Assembly (NCBI RefSeq): GCF_033954835.1
Contig: NZ_CP121471.1
Coordinates: 3,094,501-3,158,500 of the forward strand
Source: Thiorhodovibrio frisius
Lineage (GTDB): Bacteria; Pseudomonadota; Gammaproteobacteria; Chromatiales; Chromatiaceae
Reading direction: 5' to 3'
Length of the DNA stretch: 64,000 nt
Shown piece after piece: positions 1 through 9,859 of the stretch (the stretch's first letter is position 1; the number at the start of each line of letters is the position of its first letter). Position numbers and translations under genes: made by a program. Below the pieces are notes generated by a model that was given only the letters and a program-made list of their open reading frames with translations, was not told the origin of the DNA and made no database searches.

Positions 1-1850
1 CTGCGCGCATCGCAACCCATCCCTACCGGCCCGAGGATGTCGGGCATGGCTTCCTCACCCGCATGGCCGCTCTGCTGGAAGATGCCCCTGGGAGCCGGCG
101 CATCGCCCAACTCCCGACTACGGGCTCAGACAATGCCTCCGAACAAGCCCGTGGGCATTCCCCCTGCACAGACGAACGGATTCGCCGAGTCGGGATCAGC
201 TCGATCACCCCCGAACAGCAGCAGGTCATCGCCGCCATCCGTGCGCTGATGACCGCGACCGACCCGCGCCCGCTGGTTATCAGCGCCGGGCGCGGGCGCG
301 GCAAATCGACCGCACTCGGCCTGGCTGCAGCCGCATTGTGCGACACAGAGCAAACGCGTGTGCTGGTCACGGCCCCCCGCTATCGCGCCGCCCGCACTCT
401 GCTCGAGCAAGCCGGGGCTGGCGAAAAACACCAGCAAGACCCACCATGCCCGCACTTCCTGCCGCCCGACCAAATCTGTCGCGACCAGCCCGCGACCGAC
501 CTGCTTCTGGTCGATGAGGCCGCCGGCATCCCCGCACCGCTGCTGCGGGAACTGGTCGTACGCTATCCGCGCATCGTCTTTGCCACCACCACCCAAGGCT
601 ACGAGGGCACCGGTCGCGGCTTCGCGCTGCGCTTCCTCCCGCTGCTTGACCAGAGCAGACCCGGCTGGCGCCATCTCATACTCAAGCAACCGGTGCGCTT
701 CGCTGCCAGCGACCCGCTGGAAGCCTTGATCGACCGCCTGCTGCTGCTCGACGCCGAGCCAGCCACAGATGATCAGATCAAAGCCAGCTCCAATCAGCCG
801 CTGCGCGCAGAACTCATCGAGCGCACGGAATTGAGCCGACAGGAAGAGCGCCTGCGCCAGCTCTTCGGCCTGCTGATGCTCGCGCACTACCAGACCCGCC
901 CGAACGATCTGCGCCATCTGCTCGATGGGCCAAATCTGAGTCTGACCATCCTCAGGCGCGGAGACACCCTACTCGCCACCGCCCTGGTTGCCAAAGAAGG
1001 CGCATTCGATGACGCCTTGAGCGCCGCCATTTTCGCCGGCGAGCGCCGCCCGCGCGGGCATCTACTGCCCCAGACCCTCTCCGCGCACGCCGGTCTGATG
1101 GGCGCACCCCGGCTCCAATACGCCCGCATTGTGCGCATCGCCGTGCATCCGGCGGCAGAGCGTCAGGGCCATGGCCGCGCGCTCCTGCATCAGATGATCG
1201 ATCAGGCCAGCGCCGACGGCTGCGACCTGATCGGCGCCAGCTTCGGCGCCACCCCGGAGCTACTCGCCTTCTGGCACGCCTGCGACTTCATCCCGGTGCA
1301 GCTCGGCAGTCACCGCAATGCCGCCACCGGCGCCCATGCCGCCGTGGTCCTGCGCGCACTCAGCCCGCCCGGCCAAGAACTGCTCGCCCAAGCCCGCGCC
1401 CAGTTCACCGACCGCCTGCCACGTCTGCTACCCGGTCGGCTGCGCGAGCTTGATCCAGCCCTGGTGGTCGAACTGCTGCGCGCCGGCAGCGCTGATCAGC
1501 CTGATTGCGCGCAAAAAGCGCGGCTGCCGGCTCAAATTAAAGCCGAGCTGCACAGCTTCGCCCACCACCAGCGCAGCCTCGAAGCCGCCCTCCCCGCACT
1601 CGCCCAACTGGCTCCCCATCCCTTGGCCCGGGCGCTTGCACAGTGTCGCCTTGGCGTGAATCACAGGGCTTCATTCTCTGAGGTGGCCGACACCATAAGC
1701 CTGAGCCAACCCCAAGCCGAGTGCTTCATCGCCGCCGCGCTCCAGCAACATCCGCCCGAACAGATCGCCCCCCGCTGCGGCCAATCCGGGCGCGCCGCTG
1801 TGATTAAACAGCTCCGTCAAATCACCGCGACCCTTCTGGACGCGCTTTGA
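1..1850 (+). CDS. tmcA: tRNA(Met) cytidine acetyltransferase TmcA, 5' end outside window
   Basis: The protein uses ATP and acetyl-CoA to acetylate the wobble cytidine of elongator tRNA-Met. The frame is open from base 3, before the first internal ATG at 63, so the start lies upstream; about 616 residues are visible against roughly 670 in E. coli. Visible motifs, in order from the ATG at 63: a Walker A-like GRGRGKSTALG (about residues 76-86), a helicase-type DEAAGIP box (about 150), and a GNAT acetyl-CoA site around IAVHPAAERQGHGRALL (about 360-376). These are the three TmcA hallmarks. The C-terminal region would bind tRNA. It stands alone in its strand block, with about 165 bases to the next gene. 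Confidence 0.95.
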   Translation, partial: ARIATHPYRPEDVGHGFLTRMAALLEDAPGSRRIAQLPTTGSDNASEQARGHSPCTDERIRRVGISSITPEQQQVIAAIRALMTATDPRPLVISAGRGRGKSTALGLAAAALCDTEQTRVLVTAPRYRAARTLLEQAGAGEKHQQDPPCPHFLPPDQICRDQPATDLLLVDEAAGIPAPLLRELVVRYPRIVFATTTQGYEGTGRGFALRFLPLLDQSRPGWRHLILKQPVRFAASDPLEALIDRLLLLDAEPATDDQIKASSNQPLRAELIERTELSRQEERLRQLFGLLMLAHYQTRPNDLRHLLDGPNLSLTILRRGDTLLATALVAKEGAFDDALSAAIFAGERRPRGHLLPQTLSAHAGLMGAPRLQYARIVRIAVHPAAERQGHGRALLHQMIDQASADGCDLIGASFGATPELLAFWHACDFIPVQLGSHRNAATGAHAAVVLRALSPPGQELLAQARAQFTDRLPRLLPGRLRELDPALVVELLRAGSADQPDCAQKARLPAQIKAELHSFAHHQRSLEAALPALAQLAPHPLARALAQCRLGVNHRASFSEVADTISLSQPQAECFIAAALQQHPPEQIAPRCGQSGRAAVIKQLRQITATLLDAL

Positions 1851-2015
1851 TGCGCTTTGAACTGTAATATGCTATGAGCAGAAGATTGATGTCAGCGTCG
1901 GGATTTCAGCAACGGGCTCTCAGCCTTGGCGTCGTCGCCCTTCACCAGTTGCAATGGGCCTGATGTCAAAATCCAGCATCACGCGCCAAGAGCCGCCATG
2001 ATTGGAAATCTGAAA

Positions 2016-3881
2016 ATGCATCACATGACGCTCCGCCCTCAAGCCATCCAACCGCTCCTGCTAGCTCTCAGCCTGACCTTCATCGCCGGCCAGCTCGCCG
2101 CCGAGCCTGAGGGCGAAAGCACGCTGGCGCCAGACAGGCCAAACACACTGACCGACACCACGGCCAGTCCAGATGCGCAGCCAGGACCGGTGCTGACGCC
2201 AGAGCCTGCATCGGAGCTGGAACTGGAACCACCACCCCCACCGGAAAGCGATGCTCTCGCCACCAACCCGCTGCAACCCAAAACCAGCGAAGCCCCAAGC
2301 GCCGATGAACTGCGCTCGCTCGAAGCCCTCGACCGCGCCCTGACTAGCAAAGAGCAACAGGTCAGCGAGGTGCAGCAGCAACTCATCGCCGCCGAGGACA
2401 GCGTCACCCAGCAGGATCTCACCGAGCGGCTACGCGCGCTGAAGGACGAGCTTGAGGAACAACGCCGTCAGTTCGAGAAATTCGCCGTCAATATCGATCT
2501 GCGTCCTTTCATTGATGAGGAAGAAAAGCCCTTCAACTGGCAGGATGAGCTGAGCAAACTGCTCAAACCCATCATTGCGGAGTTGGAAAACGCGACCAAG
2601 GAATCGCGCGCCATCGGCGAATTACGCGCACAGATGAGCGAGGTCGAGGAGCGCAAGACCCTGGCCACCGAGGCAACCGAACGACTCCAAACCCTGCTCG
2701 CGCAAGAGCCCAACGCTGCGCTGCAAGAGCGCTTGCAAGAACGACTCGCGAATTGGCAACGCATCGCCACCGACAGCAGCAACAGCTACGCGGCCCTGGA
2801 GTTGCAGCTCAACAAGCGCCTGGAACAACGCCAGTCGATGCTGGAGGAAACCACGGGCTACGCCAAGCGCTTCGTGCGCACCCGGGGGTTGAATCTGGTG
2901 CTGGCGATCGCCGCCTTCGCGCTGGTCTTCATCGGCGTGCGCTGGCTGGCCAATGCGCTGCGCCGGATCTCACCAGCGGCGGAAAACCGCTTCAGCACCC
3001 GCCTGACCACCCTGCTGTTGCACGTCTTCAGCGTGCTCGGCGGTCTGATCGCCATGCTGATCGTGTTCAATATGGCCGGCGACTGGTTCATGCTCGGCAT
3101 TATTTTGATCTTTTTGATCGGCATCGGCTGGGCCAGCATCAACACCCTGCCGAGCCAGATCGAGACGGTCAAACTCATTTTGAACATTGGCCCGGTGCGC
3201 GAGGGCGAGCGTTTGGTCTTCAACGGCTTGCCCTACCGAGTAGAATCCCTGGCCTTCACCGCCAGGCTGGTTAATCCGCTACTCGATGGCGGCGTCCAGC
3301 AGATGCCAGTCAAGCACCTGGTTGGGCACATCTCCCGTCCGCCCGGCGAAGAAGAGCCCTGGTTCCCGACCGAAAGCGGCGATTGGGTCGAGCTGGCCGA
3401 CGGTCGCCTCGGCCAGGTCATCCACCAAAGCCCCGCCAGCGTTATGCTGCAAGAGCCCGGCGGCGCCGAAGTGCGCTACCCCGCCGATGGCTTTATCGCG
3501 CTCAATCCACGCAAACTCTCGCAAGGATTCCGCATCATCAGTCGCTTTGGCATCGACTACCGCCATCAGGCCATTGCCACCACCGAAGTCCCCAAGCGCA
3601 TGCGCGACGCCCTGGACAAAGCACTCGCCAAGGTACTCGAAAACGCAGGAGTCGAAAAACCAGCCGCGAACGCCATCAAAGCGATTAATGTGCTTTTCGC
3701 CCAGGCCAGCGGCTCGTCCCTGGATTATCTAATTCACCTCGACCTTGCCGGCGAGGCAGCACCCATGACGCCAATCATCCAGGCCAGCATCCAGGGCATT
3801 CTGATCGATGCCTGCAACACCCAGGGCTGGGGGATTCCGCTAACGCATGTTGGTGTGCATCAGCTCCAGGTCAGCGCTTAG
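2016..3881 (+). CDS. MscS-like mechanosensitive channel family protein, divergent
   Basis: About 621 residues. I place the start at 2016 (ATG at 1998 and 2025 are alternatives) because a hydrophobic signal-like stretch, [17 protein letters not shown], follows. Next come a Pro/Glu-rich linker, a long coiled coil (Glu/Gln-rich, about 70-280), three hydrophobic segments ([50 protein letters not shown]) and a soluble tail resembling the MscS beta and alpha/beta domains ([17 protein letters not shown], later RFGIDYRHQ). A role as an inner-membrane osmotic valve with a periplasmic coiled coil follows from the family. The pore helix is not a clear match to MscS, so the exact subfamily is open. It lies 73 bases upstream of the chemoreceptor gene on the same strand. 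Confidence 0.65.
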   Translation: MHHMTLRPQAIQPLLLALSLTFIAGQLAAEPEGESTLAPDRPNTLTDTTASPDAQPGPVLTPEPASELELEPPPPPESDALATNPLQPKTSEAPSADELRSLEALDRALTSKEQQVSEVQQQLIAAEDSVTQQDLTERLRALKDELEEQRRQFEKFAVNIDLRPFIDEEEKPFNWQDELSKLLKPIIAELENATKESRAIGELRAQMSEVEERKTLATEATERLQTLLAQEPNAALQERLQERLANWQRIATDSSNSYAALELQLNKRLEQRQSMLEETTGYAKRFVRTRGLNLVLAIAAFALVFIGVRWLANALRRISPAAENRFSTRLTTLLLHVFSVLGGLIAMLIVFNMAGDWFMLGIILIFLIGIGWASINTLPSQIETVKLILNIGPVREGERLVFNGLPYRVESLAFTARLVNPLLDGGVQQMPVKHLVGHISRPPGEEEPWFPTESGDWVELADGRLGQVIHQSPASVMLQEPGGAEVRYPADGFIALNPRKLSQGFRIISRFGIDYRHQAIATTEVPKRMRDALDKALAKVLENAGVEKPAANAIKAINVLFAQASGSSLDYLIHLDLAGEAAPMTPIIQASIQGILIDACNTQGWGIPLTHVGVHQLQVSA

Positions 3882-3954
3882 CCCGGTTTACATAGAGCAA
3901 TCATCTTCAAGCAGCCACCCCCGCCCTTACGCCAGGCACACGCCTCGGAGCAAC

Positions 3955-5595
3955 ATGATGAAATGGTTTCGAGATCTGAATTTCTCCCTGAAAATTATCG
4001 GGCTGTTTTCCGTGATCTTCCTGGCCGCCATGCTCCTGTTCGGCAGCCTGCTGATCGACACCATCGTCGACGACTTTCTGGCAGAGAAAACGCTGGTGTC
4101 CCAGTCAATTCTGGCCCAAGGCGAAGCCATCCGCCGCCAGATGGGAGAAACCTGGCAAGACAGCCTGTTCAAAGAGGAAGTCTGGAAAGACGCGCAGCGC
4201 TGCCGCGAGGAAACCGATCGCGCCGCACGCCTTGCCTGCGCTCGGGAGACCAAGCTCCACAAGGTGATTCCGGTGATCATGATGCTCGAAACGGGCGCGC
4301 ACGCAGCCGAGGAGGCGGGGTTCAAGCTGCGGGCGGCCAAACGCACCCGACCGCGCGACCCCAAGGCCCAGGCGACACCGGCTGAACTGCGTCTGCTCGA
4401 GCGCATGCAGCAAGAACAGCGCAGCGAGCTCTCGCTTAGGGACGAGGAGAGCGGTCAATTTCTCTTCGCCCGAGCAATCAAGGCCGATACCGGTTGCCTG
4501 GTCTGTCACGGCACGCCCCAGACCAACCCGCTCGGGGATGACAAAGACGTCTTCGGGTTTGAGCTGGAGGACTGGCAGATTGGCGAACAGGTGGGCCTGC
4601 TGACGCTGACAGCGCCCCTGTCCGAACTGCACGCGGCCCAACGACAGGCGCTGCTGAAGGTCGGCGCGCTGATTCTTGGCATTCTGGTGATTGGCGGTGG
4701 CATTTTTGTCAGCGTCATCCGCCGTTTCGTGCAGCAACCCGTGGTTGCCATTGCTGGTGGTCTGACCCAGCTTGCCCAGGGCAATCTATCAGTCAAGGTC
4801 GCCACCGAGTGTAACGACGAGGTTGGTCAGGCCGGCAAGGCGCTCAATCAGGCAGCCGCTAAGTTGTCGGAGATTCTGCAAGAGGTGATTTCCTCAGCGG
4901 AAAGCGTCTCGGCCTGTAGCGAGGAACTATCCGCCGCCGGCGCACAGATTGCCGACGGTGCCTCCCGACAAGCCGTCAGTATCGAGCAGACCAGCGCCTC
5001 AATGGACCAAATGTCGCAGCAGGTTGCAAGTAATACTGAAAATTCGGCGCAGACGGAGCAGATTTCCTCACGCGCGGCTGCCGATGCGCAGGAAAGCGGC
5101 CAAGCGGTGAAGGAATCGGTGGCGGCGATGAAACAAATAGCCGAGAAAATTTCAGTCGTCGAAGAGATCGCTTACCAGACCAACCTGCTGGCTCTCAATG
5201 CCGCCATTGAGGCCGCGCGGGCCGGACAGCACGGCAAAGGCTTCGCGGTGGTGGCGACCGAGGTGCGGAAACTGGCCGAACGCAGCCAGACAGCTGCGAG
5301 CGAAATCACCCAGATCGCCTCCTCCAGCGTTCAGATATCAGACAAAGCGGACACGCTGCTGCGGGAGTTGGTCCCGAGAATTCAGGAAACCGCCCGATTG
5401 ATCCAGGAGATTTCATCCAACAGCCACACCCAACACCGAGGCATTGATCAGATCAATCAGGCGATCCATGAATTGGAAGGCATCATCCAACAAAACGCCA
5501 GTGCATCCGAGGAAATGTCCGCCACAGCGACCAATCTCTCCACGCAATCGTCGCAGTTGTTGCGATCAACCGGCTTTTTCAAGATCAGGAAATAG
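3955..5595 (+). CDS. methyl-accepting chemotaxis protein with periplasmic heme-binding (DUF3365/Tll0287-like) sensor
   Basis: Chemoreceptor of 546 residues. The start at 3955 is favoured by a GGAG four bases upstream and by the transmembrane helix right after it ([20 protein letters not shown]). The periplasmic part carries a c-type heme motif CLVCH (Cys181, Cys184, His185) in a context typical of DUF3365 domains, so it probably senses redox state or a gas. A second membrane helix ([20 protein letters not shown]) leads to a HAMP region and a methyl-accepting domain with the hairpin tip [18 protein letters not shown]. The signalling domain should reach CheA through CheW; no che genes are in view. 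The longer open frame from 3847 overlaps the channel gene and adds no sensible sequence. Confidence 0.9.
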   Translation: MMKWFRDLNFSLKIIGLFSVIFLAAMLLFGSLLIDTIVDDFLAEKTLVSQSILAQGEAIRRQMGETWQDSLFKEEVWKDAQRCREETDRAARLACARETKLHKVIPVIMMLETGAHAAEEAGFKLRAAKRTRPRDPKAQATPAELRLLERMQQEQRSELSLRDEESGQFLFARAIKADTGCLVCHGTPQTNPLGDDKDVFGFELEDWQIGEQVGLLTLTAPLSELHAAQRQALLKVGALILGILVIGGGIFVSVIRRFVQQPVVAIAGGLTQLAQGNLSVKVATECNDEVGQAGKALNQAAAKLSEILQEVISSAESVSACSEELSAAGAQIADGASRQAVSIEQTSASMDQMSQQVASNTENSAQTEQISSRAAADAQESGQAVKESVAAMKQIAEKISVVEEIAYQTNLLALNAAIEAARAGQHGKGFAVVATEVRKLAERSQTAASEITQIASSSVQISDKADTLLRELVPRIQETARLIQEISSNSHTQHRGIDQINQAIHELEGIIQQNASASEEMSATATNLSTQSSQLLRSTGFFKIRK

Positions 5596-5647
5596 GCCAG
5601 GGAGATGAGGGACGATCCGGTGCTGCGGATTGGTAACTGGCATCGGC

Positions 5648-6238
5648 TCAGCGCATGGCACGCCCGTGAAGTTCGCCGTGGCGGAAGCAACTGACCAGGT
5701 GGTCGTTCACCAAACCCACTGCCTGCATCAGGGCGTAGCAGATGGTTGGGCCGACGAATTTGAATCCGAGCGCGCGCAGATCACGGCTCATGGCGTCTGA
5801 CTCCACCGTGCTTGCGGGCACCTGCTCAAGGCTTTGCCAGCGGTTCTGTCGCGGCTGGCCATCGACCTGCTGCCACAGGCGGTTATGCAGTGTATCGCCG
5901 GCCTCCCAAAGCCGCAGCAGGGCGCGCGCATTGCCGATGGCGGCTTCGATTTTCAGACGGTTGCGCACGATGCCCGGATCAGCCAGCAGGCGTTCGATGT
6001 CCAGATGGTCGAAACCCGCAATGCGCTCGGGGTCGAACCCGGCGAAGGCTTCTCGGTAGCCCTCGCGCTTGCGCAGAATGGTGATCCAGCTCAGGCCGGC
6101 CTGGGCGCCCTCTAGCAGCAAGAACTCAAACAGCCGCCGCTCGTCATGCTCGGGCACGCCCCATTCGCGGTCATGGTAGGCGACATAGAGCGGGTCGCTG
6201 CCGCACCAGCCGCAGCGCACAGGCTCCGGGTTGATCAA
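5648..6238 (-). CDS. tag: DNA-3-methyladenine glycosylase I
   Basis: Removes 3-methyladenine from alkylated DNA as the first step of base excision repair. 196 residues, close to the family norm of about 187. The N-terminus RCGWCGSDPLYVAYHDREWG and the C-terminal NDHLVSCFRH give the Cys/His set of the Tag zinc snap. The core contains the conserved GAQAGLSWITILRKREGYR. Its ATG overlaps the stop of the upstream amidotransferase gene by four bases, so the two are co-transcribed and probably translationally coupled. Confidence 0.95.
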   Translation of the reverse strand: MINPEPVRCGWCGSDPLYVAYHDREWGVPEHDERRLFEFLLLEGAQAGLSWITILRKREGYREAFAGFDPERIAGFDHLDIERLLADPGIVRNRLKIEAAIGNARALLRLWEAGDTLHNRLWQQVDGQPRQNRWQSLEQVPASTVESDAMSRDLRALGFKFVGPTICYALMQAVGLVNDHLVSCFRHGELHGRAMR

Positions 6239-6942
6239 GCCGGACCTCCGCTGGGCATGACCGCGTCAAGCAGTTGCTCAAGCACGGCATGAACCTGCTC
6301 GAAGGCCGCCGGTGGCGCTGCGCACATCTCGCCCGCCGTCTGCACGAAGGGGCCGGGACTGAGTTCATCGGCACAATGCTCGCACAAGGCCGCGACACTG
6401 CCTGGCATCGACTCCAGATGACACTGGAGTCCGAGCACCCGGCCCTGGTAGAGAAAAGCTTGGGCGTCGCAGGCCTGGCTGCGCGCGAGATGCAGCGCAC
6501 CGGCAGGGATGTCGAAGCGCTCGCCATGCCAGTGAAGGGCGTCGAAGCGCGCTGGCAGGCCAGCGCAGCAAGGCTCGGCCTGGGCCTCGGCGGTGAGTTC
6601 GATCGGGAACCAGCCAATCTCGCGTTCGGCATTCTTGGTGACCGCAGCGCCCAAAGCCTGGGCGATCAATTGCGCGCCCAGGCACACGCCAATCAGCGGC
6701 CGACCAGCAGCAATGGCGTTTTCGATACAGGCTTTCTCGGCACCGAGCCAGGAGTGCTCGGCCTCGTCATGCACGCTCATGGGCCCGCCCATGATCACCA
6801 GCCCATCGAAGTCTTCGAGCGCTGGTGGCGGGTCGCCGGCATAGAGATGCGAAGTGGCGAGCGCGTGCCCGCGCCGACCGGCCCAATCGCCGATTCGCGC
6901 CGGGCCTTCAAAAGGGACGTGTTGCAGCACATGCAGACGCAT
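6235..6942 (-). CDS. class I glutamine amidotransferase family protein (GMP synthase-like)
   Basis: 235 residues with the class I glutaminase fold. The nucleophile elbow is GVCLGAQLIAQALG and a downstream LGLQCHLES supplies the catalytic histidine. Stand-alone members of this group act as amidotransferase or peptidase-like enzymes of mostly unknown substrate; nothing here shows which amide acceptor is used. It is the first gene of a two-gene unit with tag (four-base overlap). A gap of about 140 bases separates it from the ArnD-like gene upstream on the same strand. Confidence 0.85.
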   Translation of the reverse strand: MRLHVLQHVPFEGPARIGDWAGRRGHALATSHLYAGDPPPALEDFDGLVIMGGPMSVHDEAEHSWLGAEKACIENAIAAGRPLIGVCLGAQLIAQALGAAVTKNAEREIGWFPIELTAEAQAEPCCAGLPARFDALHWHGERFDIPAGALHLARSQACDAQAFLYQGRVLGLQCHLESMPGSVAALCEHCADELSPGPFVQTAGEMCAAPPAAFEQVHAVLEQLLDAVMPSGGPA

Positions 6943-7085
6943 AGGGTTTCTCCGTTTGGGGCTGAAGCCATGAAATCAGCCATTGTTTGCCCGCGCTTTC
7001 AGATACGCAACATGACCGTTGAGATCATCGAAGACAAAGGGGTTCAAGAACTGGCGTCGCCACAGTAAGGCGCGATCCGTCGGGT

Positions 7086-8006
7086 TCAGCGCGCCCCCTC
7101 CTCCCCTGTGGCCGCTCCTTGCAACGCCAGGCGACCCGCACGCCCCGGTAATTCGCCCCAGGCAATGCGGTGGCGCGGCAGCCGGGTCAAGTCCAGACCG
7201 GCGGCGATATCGCGCAGCGAGACCAGTTCGTCGCCAGCGCTCTGCCACATAATCAGCAGGCGCTCTAGCACTGGCTGTAACCTCATCCCCTCAAGCTCGG
7301 CATGCAGGGCAAACACATGAGCGCTGGGCGCCAGCTCGCGCGAACATTGATAGAGCACCTGATGCAACTCGTGGTCGCGTATCTCGGGCTGATTCATGAG
7401 TTCATCCAGCGTGGGCAGCGTTGTCGGCATCTGTGGACAGGCGCGCGTCGCTCCCGCAACAACCGGCACAAAGGGATGGCGCCCGCGAGTGTCGCTGGCG
7501 TATTGAATACCAAGCTCGGCTTCCAACGCTGGCACAAAATCATTCAGCTGCCAGCCGGCCGCGCCATGCACGCGCGCGGGTTCTTCGAAAATGCGCTGAA
7601 ACGCCTCGCTGGCCAGGGTCAGCTCTGCGCGCGTCCAGGCGCGATCACGCCGCGCGACCAAGTCCTGCCAGCGCACGTGGTCGTAAGATTGAATGCCCAC
7701 CTCGTGGCCCGCCGCACGCACCTCGCGTAGGATGCGCGCGCCACGTCGGCCGATATCCGGTGACGGCAGCAGGGTGCCATTAAGCAGGGTGCGAATCCCA
7801 TAGTAGCTGACCACCGAGGCAAGCCGCCCCTTGGCGAAAAAACCGGGGCGAAAGATGCGTCGCAGCGCGCGCCCGGTGTTGTCAGGCCCCAAGCTGAACA
7901 GAAAGGTGGCCTGAATTTCATGGCGCTCGAACAGCCGCAGCAGATTAGGCACGCCCTCAAGGGTGCCGCGCAGGGTTTCGACCTTGACCTTCAGCCCGAT
8001 GCGCAT
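7086..8006 (-). CDS. ArnD-like polysaccharide deacetylase family protein with altered metal site
   Basis: 306 residues, co-linear with ArnD (deformylase of 4-deoxy-4-formamido-arabinose lipids): matching blocks include GVPNLLRLFERHEIQATFLF, LGPDNTGRALRR, HEVGIQSYDHVRWQ and the late HAELEG. Motif 1, IDVDT in E. coli ArnD, is VKVET here, so the first aspartate is lysine and the second glutamate. Motif 2, HAWDH, is QSYDH, so one of the two metal-ligand histidines is glutamine. From family knowledge these changes should weaken or abolish metal-dependent hydrolysis. No arn or lipid A genes are nearby. It may have changed its chemistry or be a binding protein. The family call is firm; activity is doubtful. 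Confidence 0.75.
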   Translation of the reverse strand: MRIGLKVKVETLRGTLEGVPNLLRLFERHEIQATFLFSLGPDNTGRALRRIFRPGFFAKGRLASVVSYYGIRTLLNGTLLPSPDIGRRGARILREVRAAGHEVGIQSYDHVRWQDLVARRDRAWTRAELTLASEAFQRIFEEPARVHGAAGWQLNDFVPALEAELGIQYASDTRGRHPFVPVVAGATRACPQMPTTLPTLDELMNQPEIRDHELHQVLYQCSRELAPSAHVFALHAELEGMRLQPVLERLLIMWQSAGDELVSLRDIAAGLDLTRLPRHRIAWGELPGRAGRLALQGAATGEEGAR

Positions 8007-8304
8007 GTGTTTGCCCTGGCATCGATTTCTCGCGCGTTCAGCCTAAACTTCATAGTCCCGACCATCCGGAGAATGGCTTCATGTCATTCGCAGCAAGGCA
8101 GATAGCATTTACCAAAGAGCACGCCAATAACATCTATTAGAAACCAATAGTGTCCAATAAAAGGATTGACGCCAAAGACTGGAACATTCATAAAAAGACG
8201 TTACCAGGCCGCGCCTGCCCAATACGGCCCGCAGTCTAGGCACCACGCCCGGACGCGGCAAGAAGCGCGCGGATTATGCACAAGTAAAGATTGGGGGCCG
8301 CTGG

Positions 8305-9159
8305 ATGTCCAAACTGCGCCAGGCGATGACCGAAAACGGCTTCGAGTCCAATGACGACTACGAATTCCAAGTCCGCTGCCTGCTTGAGGAACCGACCCGT
8401 CATATTCGCACCCTGAGCATTGAGGGCGACAGCGACAGACGCAAGACTGCCTTTGCCCATGCACTCGCGCAAGCGCTCGAATTCCCGCACCTGCTCTATT
8501 ACGACTTTACCGAGCAGAACCCACCGCCGCCTGAGATCATCTTGCCGCCAAGCCAAGATGAGCTTGGCCGCGAGGAACCACCGATTGATCCGCTCGATGA
8601 TATCGCCAGCAAGGCCTGCGCGCTCAGCGAGGCGGAAAAAACCGTGCTGATTCTTGATCAACTCCAAGCGGCAGATTTCCGCGAGCATATCCGCATTCAC
8701 CGCCTGGTCAAGGAACGGCGCTGGACCATCAGCGATGCGCCCTTTTTCGCCAAACCGGCCAATCTGCTGCTGTTTTTGATCAGCGACGAACCACTTTATC
8801 ATTCGCTTAAACGCTATTGCTTTCGCGTCTGGATCAGCCGCGTCTCAGAACGGCGGATTGATTTCCATCCGAGTGATTTTGATCTCGGCTCCGATGCCGC
8901 GCCCCTGTTCGGCGCCCTGATCGATCTGTTCAGCGCACTCGGGGCTACTCCCACCCGCAGCGAGCTAGGACGCATTCTCGACGACCTGCAACTGCGCGTC
9001 AGCGACGAGGACCACCTGCGCCACTCCATCTTCGGGCGCTGCGAGGGGATAGCCCATGATGCCCTGCGCAAGGAGGCCGTCGCTCCCCAGCTCAAGCAAG
9101 TGATCGAAGCGTTGCGCCAGTATCTCGGCACTGAGCATATCGAGCTCAGCAGCGAATGA
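8305..9159 (+). CDS. hypothetical protein, possibly a degenerate P-loop ATPase
   Basis: 284 residues, not recognised. The start at 8305 is preceded by a G-rich ribosome-site-like stretch (ATTGGGGG). Around residue 37, LSIEGDSDRRKTAFAHALAQ resembles a Walker A strand-loop-helix with the glycines lost. A later hydrophobic strand (KTVLILDQLQ) and another (NLLLFLISDEP) sit where Walker B and sensor 1 strands would be in an AAA-like fold. That assignment is inference. No signal peptide or membrane helix is seen. The roughly 300 bases upstream (8007-8304) hold no gene that I can support. Confidence 0.55.
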   Translation: MSKLRQAMTENGFESNDDYEFQVRCLLEEPTRHIRTLSIEGDSDRRKTAFAHALAQALEFPHLLYYDFTEQNPPPPEIILPPSQDELGREEPPIDPLDDIASKACALSEAEKTVLILDQLQAADFREHIRIHRLVKERRWTISDAPFFAKPANLLLFLISDEPLYHSLKRYCFRVWISRVSERRIDFHPSDFDLGSDAAPLFGALIDLFSALGATPTRSELGRILDDLQLRVSDEDHLRHSIFGRCEGIAHDALRKEAVAPQLKQVIEALRQYLGTEHIELSSE

Positions 9160-9248
9160 TTCGCCACCAGCGTTAGGCTTCAGCGGCTGAAAGGTCTATG
9201 CTTAAACCCACAGAGCTGGATTGCAATCACCAGACCAGGAGCCCTTCG

Positions 9249-9710
9249 ATGACCGCCATCGCCAACGATCAACAACTCCGTGCCCTACTCCAGTCCCTGC
9301 CGGCGGCCGATCAACGCCGCCTTGGTCTGGGTTTTGTCGAGAGCGTGCTCCACCTGTGCCAGGATGAGCGCGTGAAGCGCGCCATTGCAACCGGCCAGCG
9401 CGCGGACGCCACTGCCGACGAACTCGAAGACGCCTATCGTGACGCCAAAGCCTGGGCGACCAAAACCTATACCGACTGCGGCAAGGAGACTGACTGGCTG
9501 GCCCAGGCCGATCATTTCGTCGCCGCAGCTGCAGCGGCGGCGTTGATGCCGGATGCGCTGCTGACTGATAAGACCAACCGCGCATGGAAAGCCGCCATGC
9601 AGGCGCGCATGGCGAATACCTGCGAACTGGTCGAGGCCGAAGACTCGAGCGCGGAAGGCGAGGCCGAGCGGCAGTATCGCATTGCAGCAAAGTTCGCACC
9701 TGGCGGCTGA
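9249..9710 (+). CDS. hypothetical protein, 153 residues
   Basis: Start chosen at 9249 because AGGAG lies about eight bases upstream; the longer frame from 9198 has no such signal. A soluble, mostly helical protein with an acidic, alanine-rich composition (DHFVAAAAAAALMP). It has no motif that I recognise. It is the last gene before the hydrogenase promoter region and is separated from it by about 150 bases, so it is probably not part of that operon. Confidence 0.55.
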   Translation: MTAIANDQQLRALLQSLPAADQRRLGLGFVESVLHLCQDERVKRAIATGQRADATADELEDAYRDAKAWATKTYTDCGKETDWLAQADHFVAAAAAAALMPDALLTDKTNRAWKAAMQARMANTCELVEAEDSSAEGEAERQYRIAAKFAPGG

Positions 9711-9779
9711 TGGCCCGAGCGAGCTCGGCCTCGGCCGGGCTTGCAAAATGACAGACAGGCGAAACTTCCATCCATCGAA

Positions 9780-9793
9780 TTGACATTCGTCAA
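9780..9793. promoter_or_regulatory. FNR/CRP-type operator upstream of the hydrogenase operon
   Basis: The 14-mer TTGACATTCGTCAA is a perfect inverted repeat (TTGAC-N4-GTCAA), close to the FNR consensus TTGAT-N4-ATCAA. It lies 67 bases before the ATG of the first operon gene and in a non-coding gap. Hyn-type hydrogenases of purple sulfur bacteria are known to be induced by an FNR-family regulator under anoxia, which fits. I could not pick a convincing -10 element. Confidence 0.5.
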
Positions 9794-9859
9794 TAATTAG
9801 CTCGATTTTCCACCTGGCAGGGGCGCACCGAACTCAACAGCGACTAAGATAAAGGGGTT

